A stretch of DNA of 64,000 nt from Rotaria macrura (lineage: Eukaryota > Rotifera > Eurotatoria > Philodinida > Philodinidae), in contig OENT01000125.1 of the NCBI GenBank assembly GCA_900239685.1, forward strand, positions 1 through 64,000. Reading direction: 5' to 3'. Position numbers and translations under genes: made by a program. Below are positions 26,383 to 39,500 of the stretch, piece after piece; position 1 is the first letter of the stretch, and every line of letters starts with the position of its first letter. Below the pieces are notes generated by a model. That model did no database searches. It saw nothing but the letters and a program-made list of their open reading frames with translations, and was not told the DNA's origin.

Positions 26383-28868
26383 CTATTTCATTCGTTTTAT
26401 TCGATGAAATTCGATGGTAGATTTTGTTCGAATACCAAAATATGAGTCACCCATTGCAATGGCATTTTTCAATTCACGTGCATACTCAACACCTGCTTTA
26501 AGTGTTTGATTATGCATTTGAATTAAATGTGTACCACGTGAATCCACAAGAAGCCATTCCTGATTTGGTAGTAGAGATATTTCACACTCGCCATTGACTA
26601 GAGGTATTACTATTTGCCTTATTATAGACAGATCTTTTCCACTACGGATATCAAAGTGCCATGTATTGTTTTGTGCATTGATTACAGTCATACCTAATTG
26701 ATCAGTGCTCTGATGATAACGAATACACCAAATACCTTCGTATGAAGCACATGTTTTGGGTGGTTTCCAGCGATTTACAAGTTTACATGAATCTTCGTTC
26801 AATGCATACTGATCGACGATTGTACCATAGCCTGCCAAGCAATAAAAAGAAAACATATTTTCATCAGTTGTCAGGATATTGATTCGCTTTCCTTTAGTTC
26901 TTGTTTGAATTTTTTTTTCTGCCTTTTTTCTATCAGCCTTAGACGTATTTATCTCTATATCGAATAGATTTTGAGATGCAACGTCTGCTCTTACAGTAGA
27001 ATATAAACGAGAAGAAATAATGAAAATTTGACAGCACTCTTAAACAAAAAGAACTTTACCGAACCCTCAAAAGGGCTCGGTAAATGACAAAAAGTTTGCA
27101 AATGTGTTGAAAGTTCAAAAAAAAGAATAAAAAATTACATGGAACCTTTAAAGGATCTGATCGTGTGCCCCAAATTAGATCCTTTTTTCTTCGAACCCTT
27201 TTTAAGTTCGGTAGAGCAAGAAAAGGTTTCGTAGGTAAACACGAAAATTGAAAAGTTTCGTATTAAACCTCATGGTTTCGTACTGAGTTTCGTATAAAAC
27301 CATTATATTTAATACGAAAATTTTCAAGTATCATTTTTACTTCGAAACCTGTTTTTGGCTCTACTGAACTGAACAAGGTTTTGAAGAAAAAAGGATCTGA
27401 TTGTAGGCACATGGTCAGATCCGTTAAAGGTTCCGTGTATTTTTTTTATTCATTTTTTGGAACTTGCAAAACATTTGCAAACTTTTTGTCATCTACCGAA
27501 TCTTTTTGGGGGTTTCGGTAAACGTTTTTTTTAGAGTGAGCTTAGTATGACGTCTTTTCATGGAAAATAGTTCAGAAACGTATTTTTTGTCTCGGATTGG
27601 TTTGAAATTTTTTACATAAATGTTAGATCTATGTTGTTCGAAATGTTCATCTTTTTTTTTATGCTAAAAGTATTTTTCTAATAATCTTCAATATCTACTA
27701 TTGATAGAAGTAGCCAGATTCAACATAAAGCATGTTTATTTTTCTACTATCTAAGATAATATTTTGATTGGACTAAGAAATTCTGCTTGATCTGATCATA
27801 AAATTTGAAATCTTTCAGTTAAACCTCCATCGAGAAACTTGAGAAAACAATGGGATAATTTATGCTCCGATTTTATCAAGAATTGAAAATTTACATTCTG
27901 ATTTTTTAACTAAATACCTACGATCATTCATATTATTGTCGATCGATCGAAGTATTTGACAATGAATAATAAAAAGAAAACAAATAGTATTTACTAATTT
28001 CTGTGCGTCAGTAAAAGAAACTGTATCCAAGAGGAATTTTAAAATAACAAATAGATTTCATAATAATAAACCATTCAAACATAAAAACAAGTGATTCAGT
28101 AGATTTAGTCTTCTTTAATACATTTATCGTCATTAACCATGGCTATGAATGTTGTTTTGTTTTAATATGAACATCAAAACTAGATCATCCTATTTCTGTT
28201 CGTTTTTCTATGAGTTAAACATTAATTTACCCATCTTTTTTCAAAGTTAATTCTACATCTAACATCACATCGATAGATTCAACCGTATTAAACACTTGTA
28301 ATATGTCTTGAACGAGTTCTCGATCATAATCAAAAGTTCATGCTACAACTTTAAAGTATTTATTTATTGATTTAATTCACGTACCAGAATAGTTAATGTA
28401 CAACGTTTTATGAGCACAAGTACATCGCCAATATGAAACATCATCACTAAATTCTATCATTGCCTTGTATATGTTAAATTTTAAATCTACAGAATTTTTA
28501 ATTGGTGCTTGCCCAGCAATTATTAAAGATGTTGGCGATACACTAATGAAAGCATCTTTCATCAAAAGAATAAATGAATTCAGATTCGAACACCAAACAA
28601 TATCTCGAATCAATCCACAAGTCCATGGAATATATGTTGGGTGAAACTTTGGAGGCATACGAATTTCTATTGTTGTCGGACCACCTTGAAGTAAAAACAT
28701 TTGATCATTGGAACATAGTGTAGTACCCCATTTTACGTGAGAAATATGACTTGGTTCAATTAATTGATTTAAAAAAAATTCATTTGATTCTTCTGGACAA
28801 TCTTGATGATCATTCGATTTCTTTACCGTATCTACTAAAATATGAAGGACGAGTGTAGGAAACTTCAT
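26383..28868 (-). pseudogene. Damaged three-piece gene of unknown family, interrupted by a foldback element
   Basis: Three coding-like pieces lie in gene order at 28385-28868, 28231-28342 and 26383-26831. Piece one (from MKFPTLVLHILVDTV) ends at a good GTACGT donor. Piece two joins in frame but its second full codon is TGA, after which FDYDRELVQDILQVFNTVE is open. Piece three contains GYGTIVDQYALNED, WKPPKTCASYEGIWCIRYH and a C-terminus EFHRIKRMK. The phase of piece two (two bases over) does not match piece three (needs one), so an exon is missing or lost. The intervening 1.4 kb holds a 505-bp foldback. Pieces one and three have regular Trp/Asp-containing strand patterns that could be beta-propeller blades, but I recognise no family. 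Best read as a decaying gene; an assembly error is the alternative. Confidence 0.5.
27035..27539. mobile_element. MITE-like foldback element inside the damaged gene
   Basis: The left end begins CACTCTTAAACAAAAAG and the right end, read in reverse, begins CACTCTAAAAAAAACG. Both then continue into ACCGAACCC/ACCGAAACCC and matching blocks (GACAAAAAGTTTGCAAATG; GGAACCTTTAAAGGATCTGA). Arms extend about 230 bases each way toward a centre near 27290. There is no open frame. A target duplication was not resolved. It lies in the intron between the second and third coding pieces of the minus-strand gene. Confidence 0.75.
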
Positions 28869-30523
28869 TTCGATATAATGTTCGTTATAATGAATTCATA
28901 TATAAATATACTATTTTCTTTCTTAAATGTTTATTCCTTTTTAATAGCAAGAATCAATGCAACGCTTGAATATTAGTATTAGATATATCATTTATAACTA
29001 ATCTATTGATGTTCTCTTTCACATTTAAATCCATATAAATAAAATTATATGGAAATTGAAATAGTTAAAAAAGCATTTAATTAGATATCTTTTACTGTTG
29101 TATGTTAACTCACGAGCATTATTTTATGAATTCAAACAATTACTAGTCACCTTCTTTAAAATATTTTCGAGACGATAAATCATGATTAGAAATCTTTATC
29201 GTTGAACTGCCAGTTCCCATCGAATACTTATTACTGAATTCGCATAGTTAACAGTTTCTTTTTTTTTTGCATATCAATCGGATTGTTTACTTACTTCTCT
29301 CAAAATGTTATTGTATGTGATTATAAAGAAAAAGTATTTCAAAAATGCTCAAGTTTTTTAAAATCTCATTTTCTGTATTATGAAATTTGAGTGTAGGCAA
29401 ATATATATTTATCCGTGAGTCTCCTATTCAAACAAATACAAGGCGGAAGAAAAGAAAAGTATATGATTTTTTTTAAATATTAAACTCAAAATTTTTGTTA
29501 TTTTTGGTGATATTCAGTATCGTCGAAAATTTTTTGTTCTGTTTCGATTAAAACATCTTTCGAAACATTCTTCCGTTGACATAAGGCAAGAATAAAATTT
29601 GGTGAGTAAAGACAGAGAGAGAGAGACAGCGAGGAAGACCATATGATTCATGAAAGGAAAGAAAAAGAGAAGCCTAAAAATTTTTTCGATTGTAAATATT
29701 TTCTTTTCAAATCTCCCTTGCATGTTGTATATGTCTGAGCTATTTAGTGAAAAGAGACAGAGAGAAAATTACTGAAGCGAAGAATAGAAGAGAGTTGCAA
29801 AGAGTATACATGAATTTAATTGCCATAGTCGCAAAGGTGCGACCCTTTTCCTCCCTTTTTTCTTTCACCTGAGGGTGAACGAACGAATCGAACATGCATA
29901 TATATATATATATTATTCGTCTATGTGCAGAAACGAAAAAAAAAGCAAAGGAGAAGATTGTAGTTTTCATCATCATCGTCGTCGTCTTGGTGGCTGTACA
30001 TATGTGCGAAGCAAGCGACGTCGATCGTATTTGACAAAAGAAGGACATAGTGTGACTGAAGAATGAGAGAAAGAGAGGGAAAGAGAGAGAAAGGGAAAGA
30101 AAGAGAAAGACACATCACTCTATTGCCCACGTTTGGTTTGTATCGCGACGAACGAACGGAAGACAGATTAGAGATCAACATAATAAAATTCGCCGTACAA
30201 TGTGTCACCATTGCTCAGTCATTCTTTTACTCTTTTCCTCATCATTTCGTTAACTTTCTATTCTTGCTTCTTGTTCTACAAACAACAACAACAACAACAA
30301 GATCAACAACAACAGCAATCGACGAAACGATTCGCTTGTTCTGTTCGTAGTACACTTATTAGACGTGATTTTTTTACTTCTATTAGCTTCTTTCATTCGT
30401 TGTCGTTACCTGCCTCGCTCTCATTCAGTCATCCGTGTGACGAACAAGATTTTATAACCTGCATGGTACACATATAACTAACTGAAACAAAATAAAATCT
30501 AATAGAAGAAATAATAATTAACT
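28869..30523. other. Divergent intergenic region, probable promoter and 5' UTR of the STAR gene
   Basis: No protein-coding exon seen. It holds a polypurine tract (30063-30113, GA/GAAA repeats), a TA run (29899-29914) and a CAA-repeat tract (about 30282-30320) that translates to poly-Gln in one frame but has no link to the downstream coding exon. Being between a minus-strand and a plus-strand gene, it should contain start signals for both. Confidence 0.5.
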
Positions 30524-31068
30524 ATGTTAATGCCTCCAGCACCAACACAATTATTAACCATTCATCAAACTGGTCAGCCAGCTCCAGCATGTACGTCACC
30601 AAGTCTATCGCCATTAACATCGTAAGTAAATTAAGAAAAAAAAATGAGAAGTTGCTGTTAAAAATTAATTCTTGTTTATCGTAGGGCATCACCACCATCA
30701 ACTCAGACAGATCCATCATTAACGGATAATCCAGAATATTTATCACAACTATTAAAAGATAAAAGACAATTAGCTGCAGTGCCTAATATGTTTATGCATA
30801 TTGAAAGATTACTCGATCAAGGTCAGCTGATTTCTTTATGTTCAATTAAATGTGATCGAATAAAAATACTTTTAGAAATAAATAAAGTTCGAGTGAATTT
30901 ATTTAATTTGAGTACTCGTCCTAAAATGGAATTACCTGAGCCGAATGGAGAAAAGAAAATTTTTCAAGAAAAAGTATTTATTCCGGTGCAACAACATCCT
31001 GAAGTAAGTTACAATTGAATAATACTTGCTAATCTAATATTTATCATATAACATCTATATTCTATTGC

Positions 31069-31102
<34 letters not shown>

Positions 31103-33899
31103 CATTTATCAGCAAACAATAACCAAAGGCATGAATTAATTGTTCAACTAGTATGTCATTGTGATCATATCAAGAAGTCAGATATGCTACATCGATTTTC
31201 ATAATTTAAAATTTTTATAGAGTATACCGATCCGTTAGAGTTTGAAAATTTTTATACTCTAGATTGACTAGTTTCGTCGATATTCATACGGTAAATAAGA
31301 TTATATTTGGGTCAAAAAGTGTCTTGCTCATTTAATTACAAGAACAATAAAAGAAAATAAAAACAACACCTATATTTTGTCTAAAATTCACGAGCACATC
31401 CTTTTGTCTATTTATTTATCTGTCTATCTCCTTTTGATATGCTTATGCACAATATAAATAAACCAAACAACACATCAAACGACTCATTGATTCACAACTC
31501 AACAAACTACTTATTTCATTGATTTTGCGTATATTTAAAACTGCGCTCTAATATACATTAAAATAAAGTGATCGAATGGATTCTCATGCCTGAGTTACAT
31601 ATTTATTTGTCTAAAATCTTTTTCAACAACAACTTTTAATTATTTTTCTAGTTTCTGTTGATCATCATGGGTGTGTGCGGTAATTTTTTATGTTAATATA
31701 ATCATATCTGTCTTGCATGTTTTTGGCTCAATTCGTATCATTTCGTTGTTTTTTTTTCATATTAATAACCTATGTCTCATCCATCGTTCGTTTGTGCGTG
31801 TCGCATGTCGAACAAAAACAAAAAAAAATCATCTAATCAAATTACTATACATATATATATATATATCAATATATACAAATTGATTTAATTTCCAACCCAA
31901 TTTGTGTTCATATCACTACTCGATCGTGTTTTAATTTTTAAAATAACAAATGATTGATCATTTTAATGATTTTATTTTTTTTTCTTCTTTATTTTTTCAG
32001 TTCAATTTCGTTGGCCGTATTTTGGGTCCACGAGGAATGACTGCGAAACAACTTGAAGCGGACACAGGCTGTAAAATAATGGTTCGTGGTCGAGGATCAA
32101 TGCGAGATAAACAAAAAGTAATGGCTCTTGTTTGTCTTTCTTCTTATTGTTTGTTGGAAAATTTTTAATTTTATAGGAAGATCAAAATCGGGGCAAAGCC
32201 AATTGGGAACACTTAGATGAAGATCTACATGTACTAATACAATGTGAAGATCATGAAAATCGTGCTTTGGTTAAATTAGAACGTGCAAAAGAAGAAATTA
32301 TGAAACTATTAAAACCAGCCGTATGTATTCCTCTTTCTTATTTTGTTCTAGAAACTAAATAATGCTAATTTGAAAAAGAAAGAAATGTCGAATCTTCCAT
32401 GAAAACTTTAGGCTGAAGGTGAAGATGATTTAAAAAAGAAACAATTAATGGAATTAGCTATTATCAATGGTACCTATCGAGAACCGAATTTATTTCAAAA
32501 GAAATTACAACAATTACAATTTCCAAATAATCGAATGCCAATAGGTGCTCCATTGATTTTAACGCCACGCATGCAACAAAACCTTTTAACAGCACAACTT
32601 CAATCAGGTGCAGGACCTGCTATGTTCGCTACAGCGGCAGGTGCACAAACACAACAGACATTAACAGCTGTTCCACAAGGTTCACTTATTCAAACAACAT
32701 CAGCCAATGGTGAACAGAATTTCGTTCAAGTATTTGCACCATTACAAGCACTCGAGCACATGGGAGGAATGATTGCAAGCGGTGCACATTTATTTGAATA
32801 TCCTACACATATCGATCCAAGTCAAGCAGGTAAATCGATTTTACTTCATTGGACATTCTGTACAGTAATGTTTCTTTTTTCTCATGTCATTTTTTCCTTT
32901 TAGCATTTCCATTTTTGGCCGCTCCCACAGCTACAACACCAGCAGGTATCAAATTTAACTCATTATACCTCTTGTCGTCCGCTTGTCGGCCGACATCACG
33001 CACTTGCTGTTATTGCCATGACAGGCACCATTATCATCAGCATCAGCAGCAGCTTCAGAATTTTCAACAACATCATCAGCCACACAATCAGTCTATGTAT
33101 CAAAAAGTTCCTAATCATGTCAAAAGCTAGAATGATAATCCTTCTTTTCGACTACTTTCTTTTCTTTTTTCTTTCTTTTTCTTTTTCTAAACTTTGCTTT
33201 AACGCATGATCTTTCTTTAAATCTCACCATGAAAAAAAAACAAACAAAAAAATCGAAAACAATAATTTAAAAAACAAAATACTCAACAAACACCTACCAC
33301 GTACACAATCTTGCTTTTTTTTGAAACAAAACACTTAAATGCACTTCTCTAACTAAATCAATACTTAAAAAAAACAACTAAGTTAGTTTAGTTAATCAGA
33401 ATGTAATTATCTTATGGCAATAACAGCAGGTGGCGTGCTTCTTTAGAATAGATAGTCAGTTTAGCCATGGTTGAGAGCAGCTCTATAGAATGCAATTCTC
33501 TCTCCTTCTAGGCTCATTGATGTCGTTGATTCAGTGATGAATGAAGAAAAAAAGGCATGTGGCAATATTTGCTTAATATTTCTTATTTCGTTTTTTGAGC
33601 AGTAGGTTTTTTATATGATTTCTTCTGTTTGTAAACGCTGTAGAACTGACTGACAAATATAAACTGATTTCTTTAAATTATATGTATATATTCATACATA
33701 CATACATATATAAATATATATATAAATAATATCTCACTGCTTTTGTCTGCTCTTTTCTCTTCTTTACCGTGCAGGTGTAGCTACTAGAACAACAACCAAC
33801 AATGCTACAGGAAACATCACACCAGGAGCGGCAGCCTCTTCTGCCTCTGCCCGTTATCAACCTTACACAATTCAACCACCTCGTTTAAATCGAACTTAA
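30524..33899 (+). CDS. qki/how: STAR-family KH RNA-binding protein (Quaking/HOW type)
   Basis: Exons 30524-30621, 30685-30821, 30876-31003, 32001-32117, 32177-32320, 32412-32829, 32904-32945 and 33775-33899 give 402 residues. The QUA1 dimerisation segment ([17 protein letters not shown], then [14 protein letters not shown]) needs removal of a 54-nt intron at 30822-30875. The KH domain reads [36 protein letters not shown] and [20 protein letters not shown], followed by QUA2 ([20 protein letters not shown], then TYREPN). The C-terminus [15 protein letters not shown] resembles the tyrosine-containing tail of QKI-5, which contributes to nuclear localisation. The family binds ACUAAY-type RNA sites and controls splicing, stability and translation in muscle, glia and embryo. 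A second possible C-terminus lies in the last intron. The roughly 1-kb introns after KH entry (31004-32000) and before the last exon are large for this window. Confidence 0.93.
32946..33130 (+). other. Candidate alternative 3' coding end of the STAR gene
   Basis: If the exon ending at 32945 is not spliced, its frame stays open for 61 codons and stops with TAG at 33130. The tail is His/Gln-rich ([16 protein letters not shown]) and ends in [10 protein letters not shown]. Another reading, starting after AG at 33034, is phase-compatible and gives a Ser/Ala/Thr-rich tail. Alternative C-termini are normal for this family (QKI-5, -6, -7). Which version is used, if any, cannot be told without transcripts. 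Confidence 0.4.
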
Positions 33900-36547
33900 A
33901 TTTCTTTGTTATTGACTTCTATCTTCTTAATAACTAAAAAACGTAACATCAAACAACACAACAACAAAATAAAAATAAAAAACAACAAGGTTAGTTTTTC
34001 TCTTCTTTTTGTCTAACAAGATAAGAGAAAGTCAATTAATAAATGTAATGTTCATTTTTTTGTTATTCTTGCATGAGACATTTGATTTCTTCTCTCCTAA
34101 CATTTTTCATCTTGATAATCTCAATAAAGCACGCGACTTAGACTTATTATAACTACCACCACTACTACTACTCAATTTCTCAGCTTGCTTGATTGACAAT
34201 AAAACAAAATATTCCATAGATCTGTGATTTCTTTTCTTTCTTTATTTCGCTGATTATACGATTTGTTCAAGTTTCTTTTTCCTCTTCTCTTCTTTTTTTG
34301 TTTTCATTTTTTTCTTGTGATAAAAGTGAATTGGTCATCATTATTGACGACTTTTTCCAATGTATTATATAAAAAAAGTTTTTTTTTGTCAATTTTTTTC
34401 TTCGGTTTTTCAATCGTATATGCTTTCTCCAGTGTTTCGTTACATTTTTTTTTCTATCTCAGTGTGTCAACTTGTGTTTTTTTTGTTATTGCCCAAGATC
34501 AAAATTTATGCTTCTGTGCGTATCGAACATTATATAAAACAAAAAAGAAAAAAGAAAAAGAAAATAAAAATTACAGGTTATACTTTGGTTGGTTCTTATT
34601 GACTGTGTGTTGTTTTGATATTTTATTGAACGTTTCGTGTGTTTTTCTTTTCCATTGTTAACATGAGAACATGATGAATCGTGGTTTCCGACAAGAACTA
34701 TTGAAAGATGAACGGAAATTAGATTTTTATTAAATTTTGAAGAAATTATTTCTGTCAAACGAAGAATCTAGTCGTTTCCGTTTCATTCTTTTTTTTGCGC
34801 ATATTTTTCCATATGTCATTGTAAAAAGCCAAAAAACAAGAATGAATGAATTGAACAAATAAGAATTGACAATAGATTTTAACAGAATATGTCATGAAAA
34901 AAAAAGAAAGAACGCGTAAGAGAGAAAGAGACATGAAACGGAGACGGGAACAAGTCTAAGTTTGACGTCATATTCGCGCGCAGCTTGTTTCCATAGGTCA
35001 TGTCTTGTTGCAAGTTGCTTATATGACTGAGTATGCTGCATAGAGGCATAGAAAAAAAATAATTAACATTATCTCTCGTGTTTATGTGTGCGTTAACCAT
35101 TACTCAGTCATTGTTCTAGTCAACAAGTTGCAGAAAACTAACTCAAGCAAAAAGAAAAAGAACAGGGGGTATGTAATGTTGCATTGCTTGTCATTTTTGT
35201 TCGTGTTGAAAACTGTAAGAAAAATGTAGCTATGACTCGATCAATTATCAAGTTTATTCATATCGAGATAGTGTTTGCATGTGAATCAATATATATGATT
35301 AATTATAAAAGTCGTCATTTAAGAATAAAAAAAATCGAAAAATTCTCTCGAGTATTATATCATGCGATTGAAACAAAAAAAATCTATAATCAAAAATGAT
35401 AATCTTTTACATTTTACTAAAATAGATCTTTGCATTCAGATAAATTTTCATAGCTAAATAGATTTAATTTTCTTATCGTACTTTCGAATATGGAAGACTA
35501 AGTAATTGATACCGAATGGACTTAATCATATCTCTATTTATCGTTACAGTCGTTCTTGCTTGCTACTATACAGGCACTATTTACAAATTGATAGAGAACC
35601 GGAAGAAAAGAAAGAAGAAAGAAAAAAAGAGAACAGAATAATGGAACACATCAGATCTTTCATAATTGGTTTTTTTTCACGAGTGCTTTCATATCTTATC
35701 AAACAAGGTTTATTAATTTTTTCCAATCATATCGAAAACAGATCAGAGTAAAAATTCTTAAAGCAAATAACATTATTACATTTTTAATCAACAAAAGATC
35801 TAAGTAAAATCCTCTTAATCTTACGAGAACATCATAGAAGACAGATTCTTTTTTCTCAGTGTGTAGAATTTCGATTTAGAATTCAGAGTAGGGATAGTCA
35901 TAGTGCTAGAGAAGAAAAGAAAAAACAGCTTATCGATATGTTCTTATATGTAGCGATTGTCGCATCGTCATCGTCGATCTCATTCCTCTTTCGTTATTAA
36001 GTTAAAATTCATATATATATATATACGATTTTCTTGGTGCCCAACGATGATAGATGAACGGCTGATGGAACGATAGTAGTAAATGGATGGCTTACTAGCC
36101 TCTTGGCGATAAAAAAGGATATAGCCAGGCATCATCAGCGCAGATGAGAAAAAGAAAAAAGAAATACTAAAAGCTGCTTAGTAGCCCTAGAGAATCTAGA
36201 GAAAGATGTTTCTCTTTTTGCTTGTCTGTTTTCTTCTTTACTCATTTTCCTATCACTCTTTTTATCTTTCGGCCATAAACATTATCACGATCACTGCTGT
36301 CTCACTAAAAAATTGCTCCGATTCACACCTATTCATTTCTTACCTTTTTCTTTTCCTTTTTTTTCCATTCATTTTCTTTTTCTATAAATATTTTTTTCTT
36401 GACAGGTTGACGAATTGATACGATTACACGAAAGCATCTTACATATGCATAAGTAATAGTTAAACAAACTGAATATTCTTTATCTTCATTCGCATTTCGT
36501 TAATAGTAAAAATATCAAACGAATATCTAAAAAATAAATTGCCGACA
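33900..36547. other. 3' flank of the STAR gene and intergenic region
   Basis: T/C-rich and A-rich low-complexity DNA. The T-rich frames at 34263-34661 translate to Phe/Leu/Ser-rich strings without domains and are taken as chance. The first part probably holds the STAR 3' UTR, which is often long in this family. No RNA gene or mobile element was recognised. Confidence 0.5.
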
Positions 36548-39500
36548 ATGAGTAATAGTTTAGCAAAGAAATTCGATAAAATTGTATCGAAATTGGGTAG
36601 TAAAACAAAAGACGCAAAACAAAATGGTGGTGATACTGCTGATAGTCGTTCAATCAATGATACAACAACAGATGGAAATGAAGAATCATCACACGAGTCA
36701 ATTATGCATCGAGTAAAAGGACATTTTGGACACTCACATGGTTCATTTAAACGTGAAAATCAACACACAGAAGGGGTACCATCTATTCAAGTTACCATCG
36801 ATGATCTCAAAGATTCACCATTTAAAGGTAAAGAAAACTTCATGATATTTCCATCATACAATAATAATAGATCAAAGACAGTCATTTATTACTTTTTTTC
36901 TCTTTGTATTCGTGTGTAGTAATCGCATTTGAAACAAATAAATAGGTGACTTTTGATTAATAGATATTCTATTAACCACTTGTAACTCAGTACATGCAAC
37001 GATTTATAGATGCCATATTTCAATGAAGAATATTTTGCTCTTTTTTTTGCGCACTCTTTTCTTTCTATATGTATACCTTGTCACGTACTCGTCATCGAAA
37101 TGTCTATCATTAGTAGAGTTCGATAGCATAATAGACATTAAAATTCGATGAATAATCGTAAATTCCATTAATGACTAAGAATAGAACAAGTTACATTTAA
37201 AAAAAAAGAATACCAACACAGATGCCCCCATACTAAAAACAACACATTTCGATAAACATTCTCGACAGATAATATATTTTTGCTAGCAGTCCAATATATC
37301 ATGGCCAATAACAACCGTTTTCAGACTTATCAGTCCATCAATCGTCAACTTGATGAGCGCTACCAGCGTTTACTCAAACTCAGTCGTACACCCTGTAAGT
37401 GAATGAACATACATGTCGAAATATAAATATATAAATACGTATGCATATGCATATGGGTTTATGTTGAACGGCACACAGGAAGTCAGCCACTTAGTGTGTG
37501 TCAAGTACTATCGGCTCGTTTGCTATTTTCTGTTGTATTCTTGCTTATTCCATGTTGGCATGCACATCGAACATAAAGGCAATAAAATAAGTCTCGATTC
37601 TTTCAAGAAATATCATCTTCTTGCATAGGGGTCATACTGCCTTTGTACGATACTGACTGTAGAGTCACTAAAGATCTCGAATTAGCCTATATTAGAATTA
37701 TATTCATCAATTTCTTTTTTGTTTCATTCACAGAAGTAAATGTCAATATCGTAGAATATTCTTCATTACTTGTTGCAATATTTTTAATGTATTATTCATA
37801 ACGCTACATGAAAATTATTGCTTCAAAAGACATATTTGTATTGACTTTGTTTGAAAAGGAAAATCTGAAAACTCATAAATCAATCTTTTCATATTTTCCT
37901 TTTATCATGACATATCACTGATCAGAATAAATGAAAAAATTGTTCCTTATGATCATTAAGTTTTTCAAATTTCATAGTCAATGAATTGTCGATTCAATGT
38001 AAGAAAACAATGCATGAAAAATGATAGTCATATTTCAAAATGCAGTACCTATGAGTTTGTTTTTTTAGTTACAATGATAGTTATAGTGTTTCGTTAGATT
38101 TGTTTGTACACATGATTTTTTGTTTGCGTTATGGTGAGGATAGAAAAAAATGACACAAAATCAAATATTTTTCATGGTAATAACAACAGTGTGTACAAAT
38201 AACCGATGAGCATCGATGATTGTCAATAATTGTAATTTATTTCTCTCAATGCATTCATCGAATGATTCAAATCTTTCCTACTGCTTGCTACACACTCTAA
38301 GATAGACTAAACAATTTTTAGATGTAAAAAAATATTATTAAATCATTTGAATTAATATGAGAAAACCTGACACTCGAGAGTAGATAAGATCTAGATGTTT
38401 AGTGAATAAACTATGAATACGATTCAGTGACAATGTTAACTCATGTGAGATAAGACTATTAGTTGAAGATGTCACAAACTATTTGATGCCTTGGGCATAG
38501 AAAAAAAGCTTCTCTTTAGGTTGTTGCTGTTATTATCTCAAATAATTAGAAATCGAATAGCTTTCAAAATCTTATTTTAATATGAAAACAGGGCAAGGTA
38601 ACTGAATTGAATGAATTCTAGTTGCACTTTGTTCTTAACAATAACTCTTATGCATATATATATGTATGAATGTAAAGAAAGTAAGAACAATAGAATAAAG
38701 AAGTCATTCAAGGAATGATGATTTACACGGTATAATTAAAAAGCAAGTCTTGACATGAGATGAAGAAGAAGAGAAAGAAGAATATAGAGAGGAAAAATCG
38801 TTTTCACTCATTGCGTACATTCCTTCATCATTGATTGTCAATGCATAAAAAAATAAGCAAATGCATCATAATACAATACATACACATAAAGATACATGTA
38901 TTTACTTGTGTATGTTTTCTTCTTTTCTCATTATTCAAACGTTTGATGTGCATTATTGTCTTTGCTATATTATTGATCACTCGAAAAACAAATGTAATAA
39001 TATGAACGAAGAAGAGAAAAAAACCTACTAGAAAGAAAGAAAATAACCAGCAGTACAACAACTAAGACTAAAGCAAGACAAGAAAATATGCAAGATATTT
39101 TCCATGTGCGCATCGGTAGTTAGAATTCATTCCCGAGACATTCCCAAATGTATATTTTTCTCAAAGAGATCTTGTTGTTTCATTATCATCACTCTTCTTC
39201 ATAACTAATGATCGTTTTAGATCATCTAGACGAAAGATTTCTTTTCTCTCTAGACACAAAAGAACAACAATAGCACTCACCATGCTGTTTTCTCTTTTTT
39301 TCTCTGTCGTTTACTGTTTCTTATGTTGTTCAATTAAATGTAGAGAAAAGCGTATGCGTGCATAAATCTTCTTATTGGGTCGAATGATGCGCTGTGGTAA
39401 AAGAAATTCTTTGTCGAGTAATTCGAGAGATAGGGAGAGAGAGTTGATGATTATGATGATGATGATGTAGTAAACACGAACTACAGCTGTTGCTGTTTTT

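Noticed and set aside
30202-30477. Frame with a poly-Gln run upstream of the STAR gene
   Set aside because: CAA repeats in probable 5' UTR; no splice connection to the STAR start exon and no similarity outside the run.
34263-34661. 132-codon Phe/Leu-rich frame downstream of the STAR gene
   Set aside because: Pure T-rich low-complexity translation, overlapping frames in other phases; no domain.
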